Positions 34,533 through 43,896 of a stretch of 64,000 nt of DNA are shown here, piece after piece. The notes under the pieces were generated by a model that saw only the letters and a program-made list of their open reading frames with translations, had not been told where the DNA came from and ran no database searches. The position numbers and the translations under genes are program-made. The stretch lies in NCBI RefSeq assembly GCF_001865015.1, contig NZ_MJGV01000068.1:182162-246161 (forward strand), read 5' to 3'. The stretch comes from Curtobacterium sp. MMLR14_010 (GTDB lineage: Bacteria > Actinomycetota > Actinomycetes > Actinomycetales > Microbacteriaceae). The number at the start of each line of letters is the position of its first letter. Positions within the stretch are counted from its first letter, which is position 1.

Positions 34533-35354
34533 GTGATCGTGCTCGCAGCAACTCCCATCGGCAACCTCGGCGACGCGTCGCGCCGACTCGTCGAGACCCT
34601 CTCGAACGCCACCATCGTGGCCGCGGAGGACACCCGCACCGCGATCCACCTGATGCGGGCCCTCGGGATCGAGAACCGCCCGCGGCTCATCCCGCTCCAC
34701 GAGCACAACGAACGGGCCCGCGCCGCCGAGGTCGTCGAGCTCGCCAGGGACGCCGACGTGGTCGTCCTGACCGACGCGGGCATGCCCGCCATCAGCGACC
34801 CGGGCTTCCCCCTCGTCGAGGCCGCCGCCGCCGCCGGCGTCACCGTGACCGCGCTCCCGGGCCCGTCCGCCGTGCTCATGGCGCTCGCCGTCTCGGGCCT
34901 GCCGACCGACCGCTTCACCTTCGAGGGCTTCCCGACGCGCAAGCAGGGGGAGCGGCGCCGGGTGTTCGAGGCCCTGGCGGGCGAGCAACGGACCATGGTC
35001 TTCTTCGAGTCGCCGCACCGGCTGGCCGACACGCTCGCCGACATGGCCGCCGCGTTCGGTGACGACCGCCGTGGCGTGGTCTGCCGCGAGCTCACGAAGC
35101 TCTACGAAGAGGTCAAGCGGGACTCGCTCGCCGGGCTCGCCGCCTGGGCAGCGGAGGGCGTCCGCGGGGAGATCTGCGTCGTCGTCGCCGGCGCCTCCGC
35201 CTCGGACGACGTCGTCTCGATCGAGGACGGCGTCCGCCTGGTCCTCGAACGCGTCGCCGCCGGCACCCGCATGAAGGAGGCCTCGGCCGCCGTCGCGGAC
35301 GCGACGGGGCTCTCCAAGCGGGACCTGTACGAAGGCGCGCTCGCCGCGCGGTAG
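34533..35354 (+). CDS. rsmI: 16S rRNA (cytidine1402-2'-O)-methyltransferase
   Basis: A 273-residue SAM-dependent tetrapyrrole-methylase-fold enzyme that 2'-O-methylates C1402 in the ribosomal P site. Signatures are AATPIGNLGDAS at 5-16, DAGMPAISDPG near 83-93, LPGPSAVLMAL near 109-119 and FFESPHRL near 152-159. The GTG start at 34533 begins IVLAATPIGN, as the family does. GACAAT (34521-34526) ends six bases upstream and may serve as a leaderless -10. A hairpin with a T-run follows the stop. Confidence 0.93.
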   Translation: MIVLAATPIGNLGDASRRLVETLSNATIVAAEDTRTAIHLMRALGIENRPRLIPLHEHNERARAAEVVELARDADVVVLTDAGMPAISDPGFPLVEAAAAAGVTVTALPGPSAVLMALAVSGLPTDRFTFEGFPTRKQGERRRVFEALAGEQRTMVFFESPHRLADTLADMAAAFGDDRRGVVCRELTKLYEEVKRDSLAGLAAWAAEGVRGEICVVVAGASASDDVVSIEDGVRLVLERVAAGTRMKEASAAVADATGLSKRDLYEGALAAR

Positions 35355-35366
35355 TCGCGACCAGGG

Positions 35367-35412
35367 CCGGACTGGAGGCTCGGTGCGGGCCCGCCACGAG
35401 CCTCCAGTCCGG
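35367..35412 (+). terminator. Family A palindrome (copy 4) acting as rsmI terminator
   Basis: Perfect 16-bp arms CCGGACTGGAGGCTCG/CGAGCCTCCAGTCCGG with a 14-base loop, followed at once by GTTTT. This is the only family A copy with a T-run, so it is a good intrinsic terminator for rsmI ahead of metG. Confidence 0.75.
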
Positions 35413-35474
35413 GTTTTCCACAGACCGCCGCCGAGCGCGTCATCAGGTCTGGGCGCGCCCGTAGGATGGTCCGC

Positions 35475-37052
35475 ATGTCCGACGGCTCCTCGTTCAGCAT
35501 CACCACGCCGATCTTCTACGTGAACGACGTGCCCCACATCGGGCACGCCTACACCGAGGTCGCCGCTGACGTCCTCGCGCGGTGGCACCGCCAGCGCGGC
35601 GACGACACCTGGCTGCTCACGGGCACCGACGAGCACGGGCAGAAGATCCTGCGCACCGCCTCGGCGAACGACGTCTCCCCGCAGGAGTGGGCCGATCGCC
35701 TGGTCACCGACGCCTGGAAGCCGCTGCTCGGCACCGTCGACATCGCCAACGACGACTTCATCCGCACCACCGACGCCCGCCACGAGCGCGGCGTGACCGC
35801 CTTCCTGCAGAAGCTCCACGACGACGGCTACATCTACGCCGGCGAGTTCGAGGGCTTCTACTGCGTGGGGTGTGAGGAGTACAAGCAGCCGAGCGACCTG
35901 GTGCCCGGCACCGGTGCGTACGAGGGCCAGCAGGTCTGCGCGATCCACTCCATCCCGGTGGAGGTCCTGTCCGAGCGCAACTACTTCTTCCGGATGTCCG
36001 ACTTCGAGCAGCGCCTGCTCGACCTGTACGAGTCGAACCCCGAGTTCATCCAGCCCGAGAGCGTCCGGAACGAGATCGTCTCCTTCGTCAAGCAGGGCCT
36101 GCGCGACCTCTCCATCTCGCGGTCGAGCTTCGACTGGGGCATCAAGATCCCGTGGGACCACGACCACGTGCTCTACGTGTGGTTCGACGCCCTGCTCAAC
36201 TACGTCACGGCGCTCGGCTACGGCAGTGACGACGACGAGGCCTTCCGGCGTCTGTGGCCGAGCGTGCACATCGTCGGCAAGGACATCGCCCGGTTCCACG
36301 CGGTGATCTGGCCCGCGATGCTCATGGCCGCCGGGCTGCCGGTGCCCGAGCGCGTGTTCGGCCACGGCTGGCTGCTCGTCGGCGGCGAGAAGATGTCGAA
36401 GTCGAAGCTCACCGGCATCGCGCCGTCGGAGATCACCGACACGTTCGGGTCCGACGCCTTCCGCTACTACTTCCTCCGCGCCATCACGTTCGGGCAGGAC
36501 GGCAACTTCTCGTGGGAGGACATCTCGGCGCGCTACCAAGCTGAACTCGCGAACGGGTTCGGCAACCTGGCGTCGCGCATCCTCGCGATGCTGCAGAAGT
36601 ACTTCGACGGCGCCGTGCCGTCGCGGGGTGAGCTGTCCCCGTCCGACGTCGCGGTCGACGACCTCGCGCGGTCCGTCACCGAGCGTGCGGACGCGGCGAT
36701 CGGAGCGTTCGCGCCGCACGACGCCATCGCCACCACGTGGGAGCTCGTCGACGCGTTGAACGGCTACATCACCGAGCAGCAGCCGTGGGCGCTGGCGAAG
36801 GACGACTCCCAGCGGGAGCGTCTCGGCACCGTGCTGACGACCGCGCTGCGCGGGCTCGGGACCGTCGCCGTGCTGGCCTCCCCGGTGATGCCGAAGGCCA
36901 CCGCGAAGCTCTGGGCCTCCATCGGCGCCGGCGGCACGATCGACGAGCAGCGGGTCGACCGCGCCTTCGAGTGGCAGGGCGCCGACCAGGTCACGCCGCT
37001 CGAGTCCGGGCTCTTCCCGCGCATCGAGCAGGCGGAACAGGGCGCAGCGTGA
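35475..37052 (+). CDS. metG: Methionyl-tRNA synthetase
   Basis: A 525-residue class I synthetase that charges initiator and elongator tRNA-Met. The HIGH motif appears as NDVPHIGHAY near 17-26 and the KMSKS loop as GEKMSKSKLTGI near 305-316. Only one CxxC-like region (FYCVGCEEY) is clear, typical of the short actinobacterial type without the C-terminal tRNA-binding domain. The start ATG is seven bases after TAGGAT (35462-35467), leaderless. The stop overlaps the tatD start (GTGA), so metG, tatD and rsmA form an operon. Confidence 0.95.
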   Translation: MSDGSSFSITTPIFYVNDVPHIGHAYTEVAADVLARWHRQRGDDTWLLTGTDEHGQKILRTASANDVSPQEWADRLVTDAWKPLLGTVDIANDDFIRTTDARHERGVTAFLQKLHDDGYIYAGEFEGFYCVGCEEYKQPSDLVPGTGAYEGQQVCAIHSIPVEVLSERNYFFRMSDFEQRLLDLYESNPEFIQPESVRNEIVSFVKQGLRDLSISRSSFDWGIKIPWDHDHVLYVWFDALLNYVTALGYGSDDDEAFRRLWPSVHIVGKDIARFHAVIWPAMLMAAGLPVPERVFGHGWLLVGGEKMSKSKLTGIAPSEITDTFGSDAFRYYFLRAITFGQDGNFSWEDISARYQAELANGFGNLASRILAMLQKYFDGAVPSRGELSPSDVAVDDLARSVTERADAAIGAFAPHDAIATTWELVDALNGYITEQQPWALAKDDSQRERLGTVLTTALRGLGTVAVLASPVMPKATAKLWASIGAGGTIDEQRVDRAFEWQGADQVTPLESGLFPRIEQAEQGAA

Positions 37053-37957
37053 GCGACGCGCACCTCCGCACGCGTGGCGACGCGGCGGACCCGAAGCGGG
37101 ACCTGTCCTATCCGCCGCTGCCGCAGGCGCTCGTCGTGCCGGTGTACGACAACCACACGCACATGGAGATCGCGGACGGCGGCGACAACGCCCTCGACTA
37201 CCGGGAGCACCTCGACCGCGCTTCGAGCGTCGGCGTCCGCGGTGTCGTGCAGGTCGGCACCGACCTCGCGACCTCGCAGTGGTCCGCGTCGATCGCCGCC
37301 CGTGAGCCCCGCGTGCTCGCGGCCGTGGCGCTGCACCCGAACGAAGCACCCGCGCTCGACGCCCAGGGACTCCTCGACGAGCACCTGGCCGGCATCGCCG
37401 AACTCGCCGCGATGCCCCGCGTCCGGGCCATCGGTGAGACCGGGCTCGACTTCTTCCGCACCGGCGACGACGGCCGCGACGCCCAGGTCCGCTCGTTCGA
37501 GGAGCACATCCGGATCGCCAAGGAGCACGACCTCGCGCTGACGATCCACGACCGTGACGCCCACGACGCCGTGGTGGAGGTCCTCGACCGCGTCGGCGCT
37601 CCGGAGAAGACCGTCTTCCACTGCTTCTCGGGCGGCCCCGACCTTGCCAGGCTCTGCGCCGAGCGCGGCTGGTACATGTCCTTCGCGGGCACGGTGACGT
37701 TCAAGAACGCCCAGCTGCTCCGCGACGCCCTGCACGTCGCACCCCGGCACCTGGTCATGGTCGAGACCGACGCGCCGTACCTGACGCCCACGCCGTTCCG
37801 CGGCCGGCCGAATGCCCCCTACCTGATCCCGCTCACCCTCCGCTCGATGGCCGAGACCCTCGGCACCGACGCCTCGATGCTCGCGGCGCAGATCGCGTCG
37901 AACACCGAGCTCGTCTACGGCGCCTGGGATGCCGAGCCGGTGACGGTGGACGAATGA
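37049..37957 (+). CDS. tatD: TatD-family metal-dependent DNase/hydrolase
   Basis: A 302-residue TIM-barrel hydrolase. Metal motif DNHTHMEI lies near 35-42, [11 protein letters not shown] near 131-141, HCFSGG near 191-196 and [10 protein letters not shown] near 236-245. These ligands match TatD 3'-5' exonucleases. The family member beside rsmA in actinobacteria is usually annotated the same way. It starts with GTG overlapping the metG stop and overlaps rsmA by ATGA, so translation of the three is coupled. The N-terminal 30 residues before the barrel are an extension common in this order. Confidence 0.92.
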   Translation: MSDAHLRTRGDAADPKRDLSYPPLPQALVVPVYDNHTHMEIADGGDNALDYREHLDRASSVGVRGVVQVGTDLATSQWSASIAAREPRVLAAVALHPNEAPALDAQGLLDEHLAGIAELAAMPRVRAIGETGLDFFRTGDDGRDAQVRSFEEHIRIAKEHDLALTIHDRDAHDAVVEVLDRVGAPEKTVFHCFSGGPDLARLCAERGWYMSFAGTVTFKNAQLLRDALHVAPRHLVMVETDAPYLTPTPFRGRPNAPYLIPLTLRSMAETLGTDASMLAAQIASNTELVYGAWDAEPVTVDE

Positions 37958-38802
37958 GCGCCCTGCTCGGTCCCGCCGAGATCCGCGACCTCGCCACGCA
38001 GCTCGACGTCACCCCGACCAAGAAGCTCGGGCAGAACTTCGTGCACGACGCCAACACCGTCCGACGCATCGTCGTCGCGGGCGGTGTGACGGCCACGTCG
38101 CAGGTGCTCGAGGTCGGGCCGGGCCTCGGATCGCTGACGCTCGGACTGACCGAGACCGGCGCTCCCGTCACCGCGGTGGAGATCGACGGTCGGCTCGCAG
38201 CCCGGCTGCCGGCGACCGTCGCGGCCATGCAGCCCGACGCCCGGCTGACGGTCGTGCACCAGGACGCCCTCCGGCTCGCCGCGGCCGACCTCGCCGTCGC
38301 CCCGACGCACCTGGTCGCGAACCTGCCGTACAACATCTCCGTGCCCGTGCTGTTGCACCTGCTCGCGACCTTCCCGTCGATCGAGCGCTCGCTCGTCATG
38401 GTGCAGGCCGAGGTCGGGTACCGCCTCGCCGCTGACCCGGGCAGCAAGGTCTACGGTTCGCCGAGCGTCAAGGCCGCCTGGTACGGCTCGTGGCGGATCG
38501 CCGGGCAGGTCAGCCGGCAGGTGTTCTGGCCGGTGCCGAACGTCGACAGCGTCCTCGTCGGGTTCGTCCGTCATGACCCGCCGGGCGACGAGCAGCTGCG
38601 GGCGCAGGTGTTCGCGCTCGTCGACGCCGCCTTCCAGCAGCGTCGCAAGATGCTCCGGCAGGCGCTGTCCGGGCTGTTCGGCAGCAGTGCCAGCGCGTCG
38701 GAGATGCTCGAGGCCGCTGGGATCGCACCCACGGCCCGTGGTGAGGAGCTCGGCGTCGACGAGTTCGTGCGCCTCGGACGGACGGTCCTCGCGGCGGCCT
38801 AG
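37954..38802 (+). CDS. rsmA: 16S rRNA (A1518/A1519-N6,N6)-dimethyltransferase
   Basis: A 282-residue KsgA/RsmA enzyme that dimethylates two adenines in helix 45 during 30S maturation. [10 protein letters not shown] near 23-32, the SAM motif [10 protein letters not shown] near 50-59 and the catalytic [11 protein letters not shown] near 121-131 are all intact. It is coupled to tatD by ATGA. In many actinobacteria rpfB lies between tatD and ksgA and ispE follows directly; here rpfB is absent and ispE lies 6.4 kb away. The 3' end overlaps the convergent next gene by four bases. Confidence 0.95.
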   Translation: MSALLGPAEIRDLATQLDVTPTKKLGQNFVHDANTVRRIVVAGGVTATSQVLEVGPGLGSLTLGLTETGAPVTAVEIDGRLAARLPATVAAMQPDARLTVVHQDALRLAAADLAVAPTHLVANLPYNISVPVLLHLLATFPSIERSLVMVQAEVGYRLAADPGSKVYGSPSVKAAWYGSWRIAGQVSRQVFWPVPNVDSVLVGFVRHDPPGDEQLRAQVFALVDAAFQQRRKMLRQALSGLFGSSASASEMLEAAGIAPTARGEELGVDEFVRLGRTVLAAA

Positions 38803-39332
38803 CGCTCGTTCGCCCCGCGGCCCGTCGCTCTGGCGCCGGTGCTGGCTCCGTTCGTACGGAGCGCGGCGATCACCGCGTACGGGTCCTCGCAGCGGAACGA
38901 CAGGTCTCGCTTGCCCCGGATGCGGAGCCGGACGCCGGGGCCGTTGTCCATGAGCACGCCGGTGCCGGTCCCCAGGCCGAACCGGATGCCCCAGCCTCCC
39001 CACTGTGATCCGCGCAGTTCGACGGGGACGGCTTCGGTGATGGTCGCCGGGTCGATGGTGCGGTGGTACCAGAACGGCGTCATACGGATCACGAGCGCGT
39101 CGTCGATCACCACGGACATCCGCGCGATCGCCAGGGCGACTCCGAGGCCGGCGACGATGATCATCGTGGTGATGATCACGGCGAGGTCGACGGCGTTCGG
39201 TTCGGAACCGGCGCTGGACGGTGCCATGACCAGCACCACCGCGATCGCCACACTGCCCAGGACCATGCCGATGCCGAGCAGTCGGAAGGCCATCGACGTC
39301 CCGATGTGTTCCTCGTGGTGCGCGTTCCCCAT
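38799..39332 (-). CDS. Small membrane protein, PH-domain-like (DUF)
   Basis: A 177-residue protein with two hydrophobic helices (about 15-34 and 48-66), then a soluble beta-rich part: [20 protein letters not shown], then [18 protein letters not shown] and [19 protein letters not shown]. This pattern is typical of small actinobacterial membrane-anchored PH-like proteins with no known function. CAGGAT ends six bases before the ATG at 39332, suggesting a leaderless start; an upstream in-frame ATG at 39380 is less likely. Its 3' end overlaps rsmA by four bases. Confidence 0.7.
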   Translation of the reverse strand: MGNAHHEEHIGTSMAFRLLGIGMVLGSVAIAVVLVMAPSSAGSEPNAVDLAVIITTMIIVAGLGVALAIARMSVVIDDALVIRMTPFWYHRTIDPATITEAVPVELRGSQWGGWGIRFGLGTGTGVLMDNGPGVRLRIRGKRDLSFRCEDPYAVIAALRTNGASTGARATGRGANER

Positions 39333-39439
39333 GCTCCCATCCTGGCGGAGCGCCACCTCTCCTGTCGACTCCCATGTCAAATGCAGGTACGGACGGGAGG
39401 CGTAGCGAGATGGGGCTCCGTCGCGGATAGGCTCGCGAC

Positions 39440-39841
39440 GTGCACCGCCCGAACCGCCTGACGCTCACCATCACGCTGCTGTTCGTGCTCGCCGGTCTGG
39501 TCGTCGGCGGGATCGGGATCTCGCGGCTCCTGGCGTCCCCGGGGAGTGACGTCGCCTGGGTGTCGGTGGTGCTCGCCGTCGGGATCGTCTTCTGGGGTCT
39601 GAACTTCGCCACCCTCGGCGACGACGACCCCGAGCAGGATGACGACGATCCCGGCACGGTGTCGACGCGCACCGAGCTCCTCACCTCCGCCATGGTCGCG
39701 GCGCTCGGGTACGTCCTGCTCCGGACGAGTTCGGACGTCCCACCGCTGCTGTGCCTGCTCGCGGTCGTGGTCGTCGTGGGCCTCGGCATGGCGGAGCGCA
39801 TCCTCCGACGGCGCCGACGGCAGAGCCCGTCCGAGGGCTGA
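39440..39841 (+). CDS. Small integral membrane protein of unknown function
   Basis: A 133-residue protein with four hydrophobic stretches: LTITLLFVLAGLVVGGIGI, VSVVLAVGIVFWGLNF, LLTSAMVAALGYVLL and LLCLLAVVVVVGLG. The second and third are separated by an acidic loop (DDDPEQDDDDPG). A basic tail (ERILRRRRRQ) follows. I do not recognise a family. The GTG start is six bases after TAGGCT (39428-39433), which supports it as a real leaderless gene rather than a chance frame. Confidence 0.65.
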   Translation: MHRPNRLTLTITLLFVLAGLVVGGIGISRLLASPGSDVAWVSVVLAVGIVFWGLNFATLGDDDPEQDDDDPGTVSTRTELLTSAMVAALGYVLLRTSSDVPPLLCLLAVVVVVGLGMAERILRRRRRQSPSEG

Positions 39842-39849
39842 TCGACGGG

Positions 39850-39938
39850 CTGCACGGTGCGAGCCCCCCTCGTCCCGTGTGACCTTGACCACCCCGTGCG
39901 GGCCGACAGCCGCGCACGAGGTGGCCAACCTCGCACCG
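39850..39938. repeat. Palindromic repeat family C, copy 3 (degenerate)
   Basis: CACGGTGCGAG at 39853-39863, TTGACCACCCCGTGCG near 39885-39900 and CGCACGAGGTGGCCAACCTC near 39913-39932 followed by GCACC form an imperfect inverted repeat. It separates convergent genes. Confidence 0.6.
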
Positions 39939-39999
39939 AGCGCCTGCCGGCCGGCACCGAGCCCCCGCCGGCTCGCACCGAGCAGACGAGCCACCCGCC

Positions 40000-40737
40000 T
40001 CAGTGCGCCGCGAGCATCTCGATGAGCTGCTGCTGCGTGCCGTCGCGCTCGGCCCACCGGAGCGGCAGTACGTTCTGCACGAGGATCTCCGGCGACGCCC
40101 CGGACGACAGCAGCGCGACGACCTCGTCCAGGTACGCCGACAGCGGCATCCCGCCGAAGTCCACGCCCTCGCCCTGCAGGTCGGTCGCGACCGCCGGCGG
40201 CACGAGCTCGAGCACGGACACCGGGGAGCCCACGAGCTGCTGCCGGAGCGACAGCGTGTACGAGTGCACGGCGGCCTTCATCGCGTTGTAGGTCGGGGTC
40301 GCGGCGAGCGGCGTGAAGGCCAGCCCGGAGGAGACGGTCATGACGGTGGCGGCCGGCTGCGCGAGCAGGTGCGGCAGGAACGCGTCGACGAGCCGCACGG
40401 TGCCGAGGAAGTTCGTCGTCACGGTGGCCTCGGCGTCCGCCAGGTGGGCCGACGACCGCAGGTCCTCCTGGCGCATGATCCCCGACATGGTGACGATGGT
40501 GTCGAGCGCCGGGTACGCCTCGGTGACGGAGGCCGCAGCGGCGGTGATCGAGGCCGGGTCGTCGACGTCGAGCTGCACGGTGCCGAACCCGTGCTCGGCG
40601 GCGAGGGAGTCGAGCAGCGACTGGCGGCGCCCGCCGATGACGACGGTGCTGCCGGCCTGCTGCAGGCGGAGGGCGAGCCCGAGGCCGATGCCCGAGGTCG
40701 CGCCGGAGATGAAGACGGTTGCGTTCGTGATGTCCAT
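40000..40737 (-). CDS. Short-chain dehydrogenase (classical SDR, DltE-like)
   Basis: A 245-residue classical SDR. The cofactor motif is SGATSGIGLGLAL near 11-23; the catalytic Ser and the YxxxK pair are present (VMTVSSGLAF; TYNAMKAAVHSY near 152-163). Length and sequence resemble DltE-type oxidoreductases of unknown substrate. The gene is divergent from an XRE regulator that starts about 100 bp away, a common pairing in which the regulator controls the SDR. No convincing leaderless -10 or ribosome site is seen at the start, so translation signals are unclear. Confidence 0.85.
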   Translation of the reverse strand: MDITNATVFISGATSGIGLGLALRLQQAGSTVVIGGRRQSLLDSLAAEHGFGTVQLDVDDPASITAAAASVTEAYPALDTIVTMSGIMRQEDLRSSAHLADAEATVTTNFLGTVRLVDAFLPHLLAQPAATVMTVSSGLAFTPLAATPTYNAMKAAVHSYTLSLRQQLVGSPVSVLELVPPAVATDLQGEGVDFGGMPLSAYLDEVVALLSSGASPEILVQNVLPLRWAERDGTQQQLIEMLAAH

Positions 40738-40839
40738 GACGACCACGATGCCCGGCCGCGCACCGGCCATCCAGAGGCCGGACATCGGGGGACCGCCGGT
40801 CCCTGGCACCGACGGGCGCCGCGCAGCAGACTGATGCGC

Positions 40840-41682
40840 ATGGACCGTCCCGAACTCGCCGACTTCCTCCGCCGTCGCCGGGAGCTCCTGCGCCCGGAGG
40901 ACGTCGGGCTCGGCACGGGGGCCCGTCGGCGCACGCCCGGGCTCCGCCGCGAGGAGGTCGCCGCCCTCGCCGGGATGTCGGCCGACTACTACACGCGCCT
41001 CGAACAGCAGCGGGGCCCGCAGCCGTCCGAGCAGATGGTCGTCGCGATCGCCCGCGCGCTCCGGTGCAGCCTCGACGAGCGCGACCACCTGCTCCGGCTC
41101 GCCGGCCACAACGCCCCGGTGCGTGTCCACCGCTCGGACCACGTCGACCCGGCGATCCTCCGCGTGCTCGACCGCCTCGAGGACACGCCCGCCATCGTCG
41201 TCAGCGACCTCGGCGAGACCCTCGTGGAGAACCGGCTCGGCGCTGCGCTCCTCGGCAGCACGGTCGGTCTGACCGGCAACGAGCGCTACCAGCCGTGGCG
41301 CTGGTTCATGACCGACACCGAACCCGCCCGGTACGCGCCGGAACAGCACGAGCGCCTCGCCCGTGCCCAGGTCGCCGCGCTCCGTGCCGCGGTCGGCGCA
41401 GCGGGCCCCGGCGACCGTCGGGCAGCCGCTCTCGTCACTGACCTCAGTGCGCACAGCGAGGCGTTCCGCGCACTCTGGGCGCTGCACGAGGTCGGCAGTC
41501 GGTGGGAGGACCACAAGACCTTCGTTCACCCGGAGCTCGGGCGGATCACCGTCGACTGCCAGGTCCTGCACACGTCGAACCAGGCGCAGGCGCTCCTGCT
41601 CTTCACGGCACCAGCCGGCAGCGAGGACGCCCAGAAGCTCGAGCTGCTGGGCGTCGTCGGCGCCCAGGTCTTCTCCGAGTAG
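40840..41682 (+). CDS. XRE-family regulator with MmyB-like ligand domain
   Basis: A 280-residue regulator. An N-terminal XRE helix-turn-helix follows the family signature LADFLRRRRELLRPEDVG and GLRREEVAALAGMSADYYTR (about 34-53). The C-terminal part (about 110-270) is the MmyB-like/PAS-like ligand domain with NRLGAALLG and the aromatic-rich YQPWRWFMTD. Such regulators often sit beside a divergent short-chain dehydrogenase, as here. The start is taken at 40840 by family alignment; ATG 40834 is equally possible. Its ligand is unknown. Confidence 0.87.
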   Translation: MDRPELADFLRRRRELLRPEDVGLGTGARRRTPGLRREEVAALAGMSADYYTRLEQQRGPQPSEQMVVAIARALRCSLDERDHLLRLAGHNAPVRVHRSDHVDPAILRVLDRLEDTPAIVVSDLGETLVENRLGAALLGSTVGLTGNERYQPWRWFMTDTEPARYAPEQHERLARAQVAALRAAVGAAGPGDRRAAALVTDLSAHSEAFRALWALHEVGSRWEDHKTFVHPELGRITVDCQVLHTSNQAQALLLFTAPAGSEDAQKLELLGVVGAQVFSE

Positions 41683-41734
41683 CGCCACGTCACACACCTG
41701 GCACCCGCCGACCGACCGTGCCTAGGGTGGACGC

Positions 41735-42748
41735 GTGAGCACTCCGCGCGTGTACGTCATCCACGAGAACCCCGAGTGGTTCCCGCCGCTCGCCGCCGCC
41801 TTCGAGGCCGAGGGCGTCCCGGTCGAGGAGATCCTCCTGACCGAGGGGCAGATCGACCTCGGCGCCGAGCCCGAGCCCGGCGTCTACTGGTCGAGGATGT
41901 CCGCGAGCTCCCACACCCGCGGGCACGAGCACAGCAAGGAGTACACCCGCGCGGTGCTCGGCTGGCTCGAACGAGCTGGTCGCCAGGTCGTCGGCGGCAG
42001 CCACGTGCTCGAGCTCGAGGTCTCGAAGGTCGCCCAGCACGGGCTCCTGCAGCAGGCCGGGTTCGACGTCCCGCGCACCACGGCCGTGTTCGGCACGACG
42101 ACGCTCAAGCAGGCCGCCCGGACCTTCACCGACGGCCAGGACGTCCCCTTCATCACGAAGCACAACCAGGGCGGCAAGGGCCTCGGCGTCCGTCGGTTCG
42201 ACTCGCTCGCCGAGTTCGACGCCTACGTCGACAGCCCCGAGTTCGAGGCCCCTGTCGACGGCATCACCCTGCTGCAGGAGTACCTGACGGCGCGCGAGCC
42301 CTTCATCACCCGCGTCGAGTTCGTCGGCGGCGAGTTCGTCTACGCCGTCCGCGTCGACACCAGCGCCGGCAGCTTCGAGCTCTGCCCCGCCGACGCGTGC
42401 GAGGTGCCGCAGGTCATCGCGGGAGCCGTCTGCGACGTCCCGGGCACCGAGACCGCGGGTGCCCCGCCCGCCTTCAGCGTCCGCACCGAGGTCACGGCCG
42501 CCCACCCCCTCGTGCAGCAGCTCCGCACGTTCCTGGCCGACCAGCGCGTCACGATCGCGGGTGTCGAGTTCATGGAGACGACCGACGGACGGACCGTGGT
42601 CTACGACATCAACACGAACACGAACTACAACCCCGCCGTCGAGGACGCGGCGCCGGCCTCCGGCCCGCGCTCCATCGCCCGGTACCTCGGTGGCCTCCTG
42701 GACGCCGAGTACCAGCCCGCACCAGCGGGCGCAGCGGCGCACGTCTGA
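41735..42748 (+). CDS. ATP-grasp-fold ligase of unknown substrate
   Basis: A 337-residue ATP-grasp enzyme. ATP-binding parts are PFITKHNQGGKGLGVRRF near 129-146, LLQEYLTAREPFITRVEFVG near 169-188 and the Mg-binding VVYDINTNTNYNPAVED near 289-305. The N-terminus (RVYVIHENPEWFPPLAAAF) is a RimK-like preATP domain. It would join a carboxylate to an amine or thiol through an acyl phosphate, but I cannot name the partners. The GTG start is six bases after TAGGGT (41723-41728). No partner biosynthetic gene is adjacent. Confidence 0.8.
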   Translation: MSTPRVYVIHENPEWFPPLAAAFEAEGVPVEEILLTEGQIDLGAEPEPGVYWSRMSASSHTRGHEHSKEYTRAVLGWLERAGRQVVGGSHVLELEVSKVAQHGLLQQAGFDVPRTTAVFGTTTLKQAARTFTDGQDVPFITKHNQGGKGLGVRRFDSLAEFDAYVDSPEFEAPVDGITLLQEYLTAREPFITRVEFVGGEFVYAVRVDTSAGSFELCPADACEVPQVIAGAVCDVPGTETAGAPPAFSVRTEVTAAHPLVQQLRTFLADQRVTIAGVEFMETTDGRTVVYDINTNTNYNPAVEDAAPASGPRSIARYLGGLLDAEYQPAPAGAAAHV

Positions 42749-42760
42749 CCTGACCACCCA

Positions 42761-42806
42761 CCGGACGGGAGGCCCGGCTCGCCACCGGCACCGAGCCTCC
42801 CGTCCG
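42761..42806. repeat. Palindromic repeat family A, copy 5
   Basis: CGGACGGGAGGCCCG (42762-42776) pairs with CGAGCCTCCCGTCCG (42792-42806) with one mismatch. It lies between co-directional genes and could end the ATP-grasp transcript. Confidence 0.8.
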
Positions 42807-42837
42807 TCTCCGCTCACCACCTGAGGAACCCACCACC

Positions 42838-43896
42838 GTGCGATTCGGATACTGGACCCCGCTCTTCGGCGGCTGGCTGCGCAACGTCGACGACGAGCAG
42901 ATGCCGGTCACCTTCGACTACGTCAAGCGGCTGGCGCAGCGCGCCGAGCAGATCGGGTTCGACCTGACGCTCGTGCCGGAGCTCAACCTCAACGACATCA
43001 AGGGCGTTGCGGCACCGAGCCTGGAGGCCTGGGCGCTCGCCGCAGCCATCGCGGCGACGACCGACCGGCTCGAGATCATGGCGGCGATGCGGCCGGGCTA
43101 CCACCTGCCCGCCGTGACGGCGAAGCAGGCGGCGACGATCGACGACATCTCGGGCGGTCGCTTCACGTTCAACGTGGTGAGCGCCTGGTGGGCGGAGGAG
43201 GCCCGCCAGTACGGCGGCATCTTCTCCGAGCACGACGACCGCTACAAGCGCACGGCGGAGTTCGTCGAGGTCATGAAGGGGCTGTGGCGCGAGACGCCGT
43301 ACTCGTTCCACGGCGAGTACTACGACGTCGAGAACGCGCACCTGGAGCCGAAGCCGCGCGTCACCCCGCGCATCTACGCTGGCGGCGAGAGCGAGGCCGG
43401 CAAGGCGAGCATCACGCACTACGCCGACGCCTACGTCACCCACGGCGGGACCGTCGAGGAACTCCGGGCGAAGATCGCCGAGATGCGCCAGCGTCGCGAG
43501 GACGCCGGGCTGCCGCCGTTCGAGGCGTTCGGCATGGCCGCGTACGCGATCGTCCGCGAGACCGAGGAAGAGGCCCAGGCCGAGCTGGCGCGGGTCACCG
43601 ACGTGCAGCACGGCAAGGCCTACGAGTCGTACCAGGACTTCATCTCGAAGTCGCAGCTGGAGCACGTGCCCTCGCTCGAGGACTACTCCGTGTCGAACCG
43701 GGGGCTGCGGCCGCAGTTCGTCGGGACGCCGGAGCAGGTCGCGGCACGGATCCGGGAGTACGAGGACGCGGGCGTCGACACCCTGTTGCTGCAGTTCTCG
43801 CCGCAGCTGGAGGAGATGGAGCGCTTCGGCGAGCAGGTCATCCCGCTCGTGCGGGCGTCGGTGCCGTCGTCCGTCGCGGCAGGGCTGGTGTCCTGA
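42838..43896 (+). CDS. LLM-class FMN-dependent monooxygenase (SsuD/alkanesulfonate type)
   Basis: A 352-residue luciferase-like monooxygenase. It opens MRFGYWTPLFGGWLRNV and contains IDDISGGRFTFNVVSAWWAE near 101-120, the FMN/substrate region of SsuD-like enzymes, and AGGESEAGKAS near 181-191. Using FMNH2 from a reductase, such enzymes release sulfite from alkanesulfonates or oxidise dialkyl sulfur compounds. The GTG is preceded by GAGGAA. Its stop overlaps the metY start (TGATG), which points to sulfur scavenging: the released sulfur would feed O-acetylhomoserine sulfhydrylation. No dedicated flavin reductase or sulfonate transporter is adjacent. Confidence 0.88.
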   Translation: MRFGYWTPLFGGWLRNVDDEQMPVTFDYVKRLAQRAEQIGFDLTLVPELNLNDIKGVAAPSLEAWALAAAIAATTDRLEIMAAMRPGYHLPAVTAKQAATIDDISGGRFTFNVVSAWWAEEARQYGGIFSEHDDRYKRTAEFVEVMKGLWRETPYSFHGEYYDVENAHLEPKPRVTPRIYAGGESEAGKASITHYADAYVTHGGTVEELRAKIAEMRQRREDAGLPPFEAFGMAAYAIVRETEEEAQAELARVTDVQHGKAYESYQDFISKSQLEHVPSLEDYSVSNRGLRPQFVGTPEQVAARIREYEDAGVDTLLLQFSPQLEEMERFGEQVIPLVRASVPSSVAAGLVS

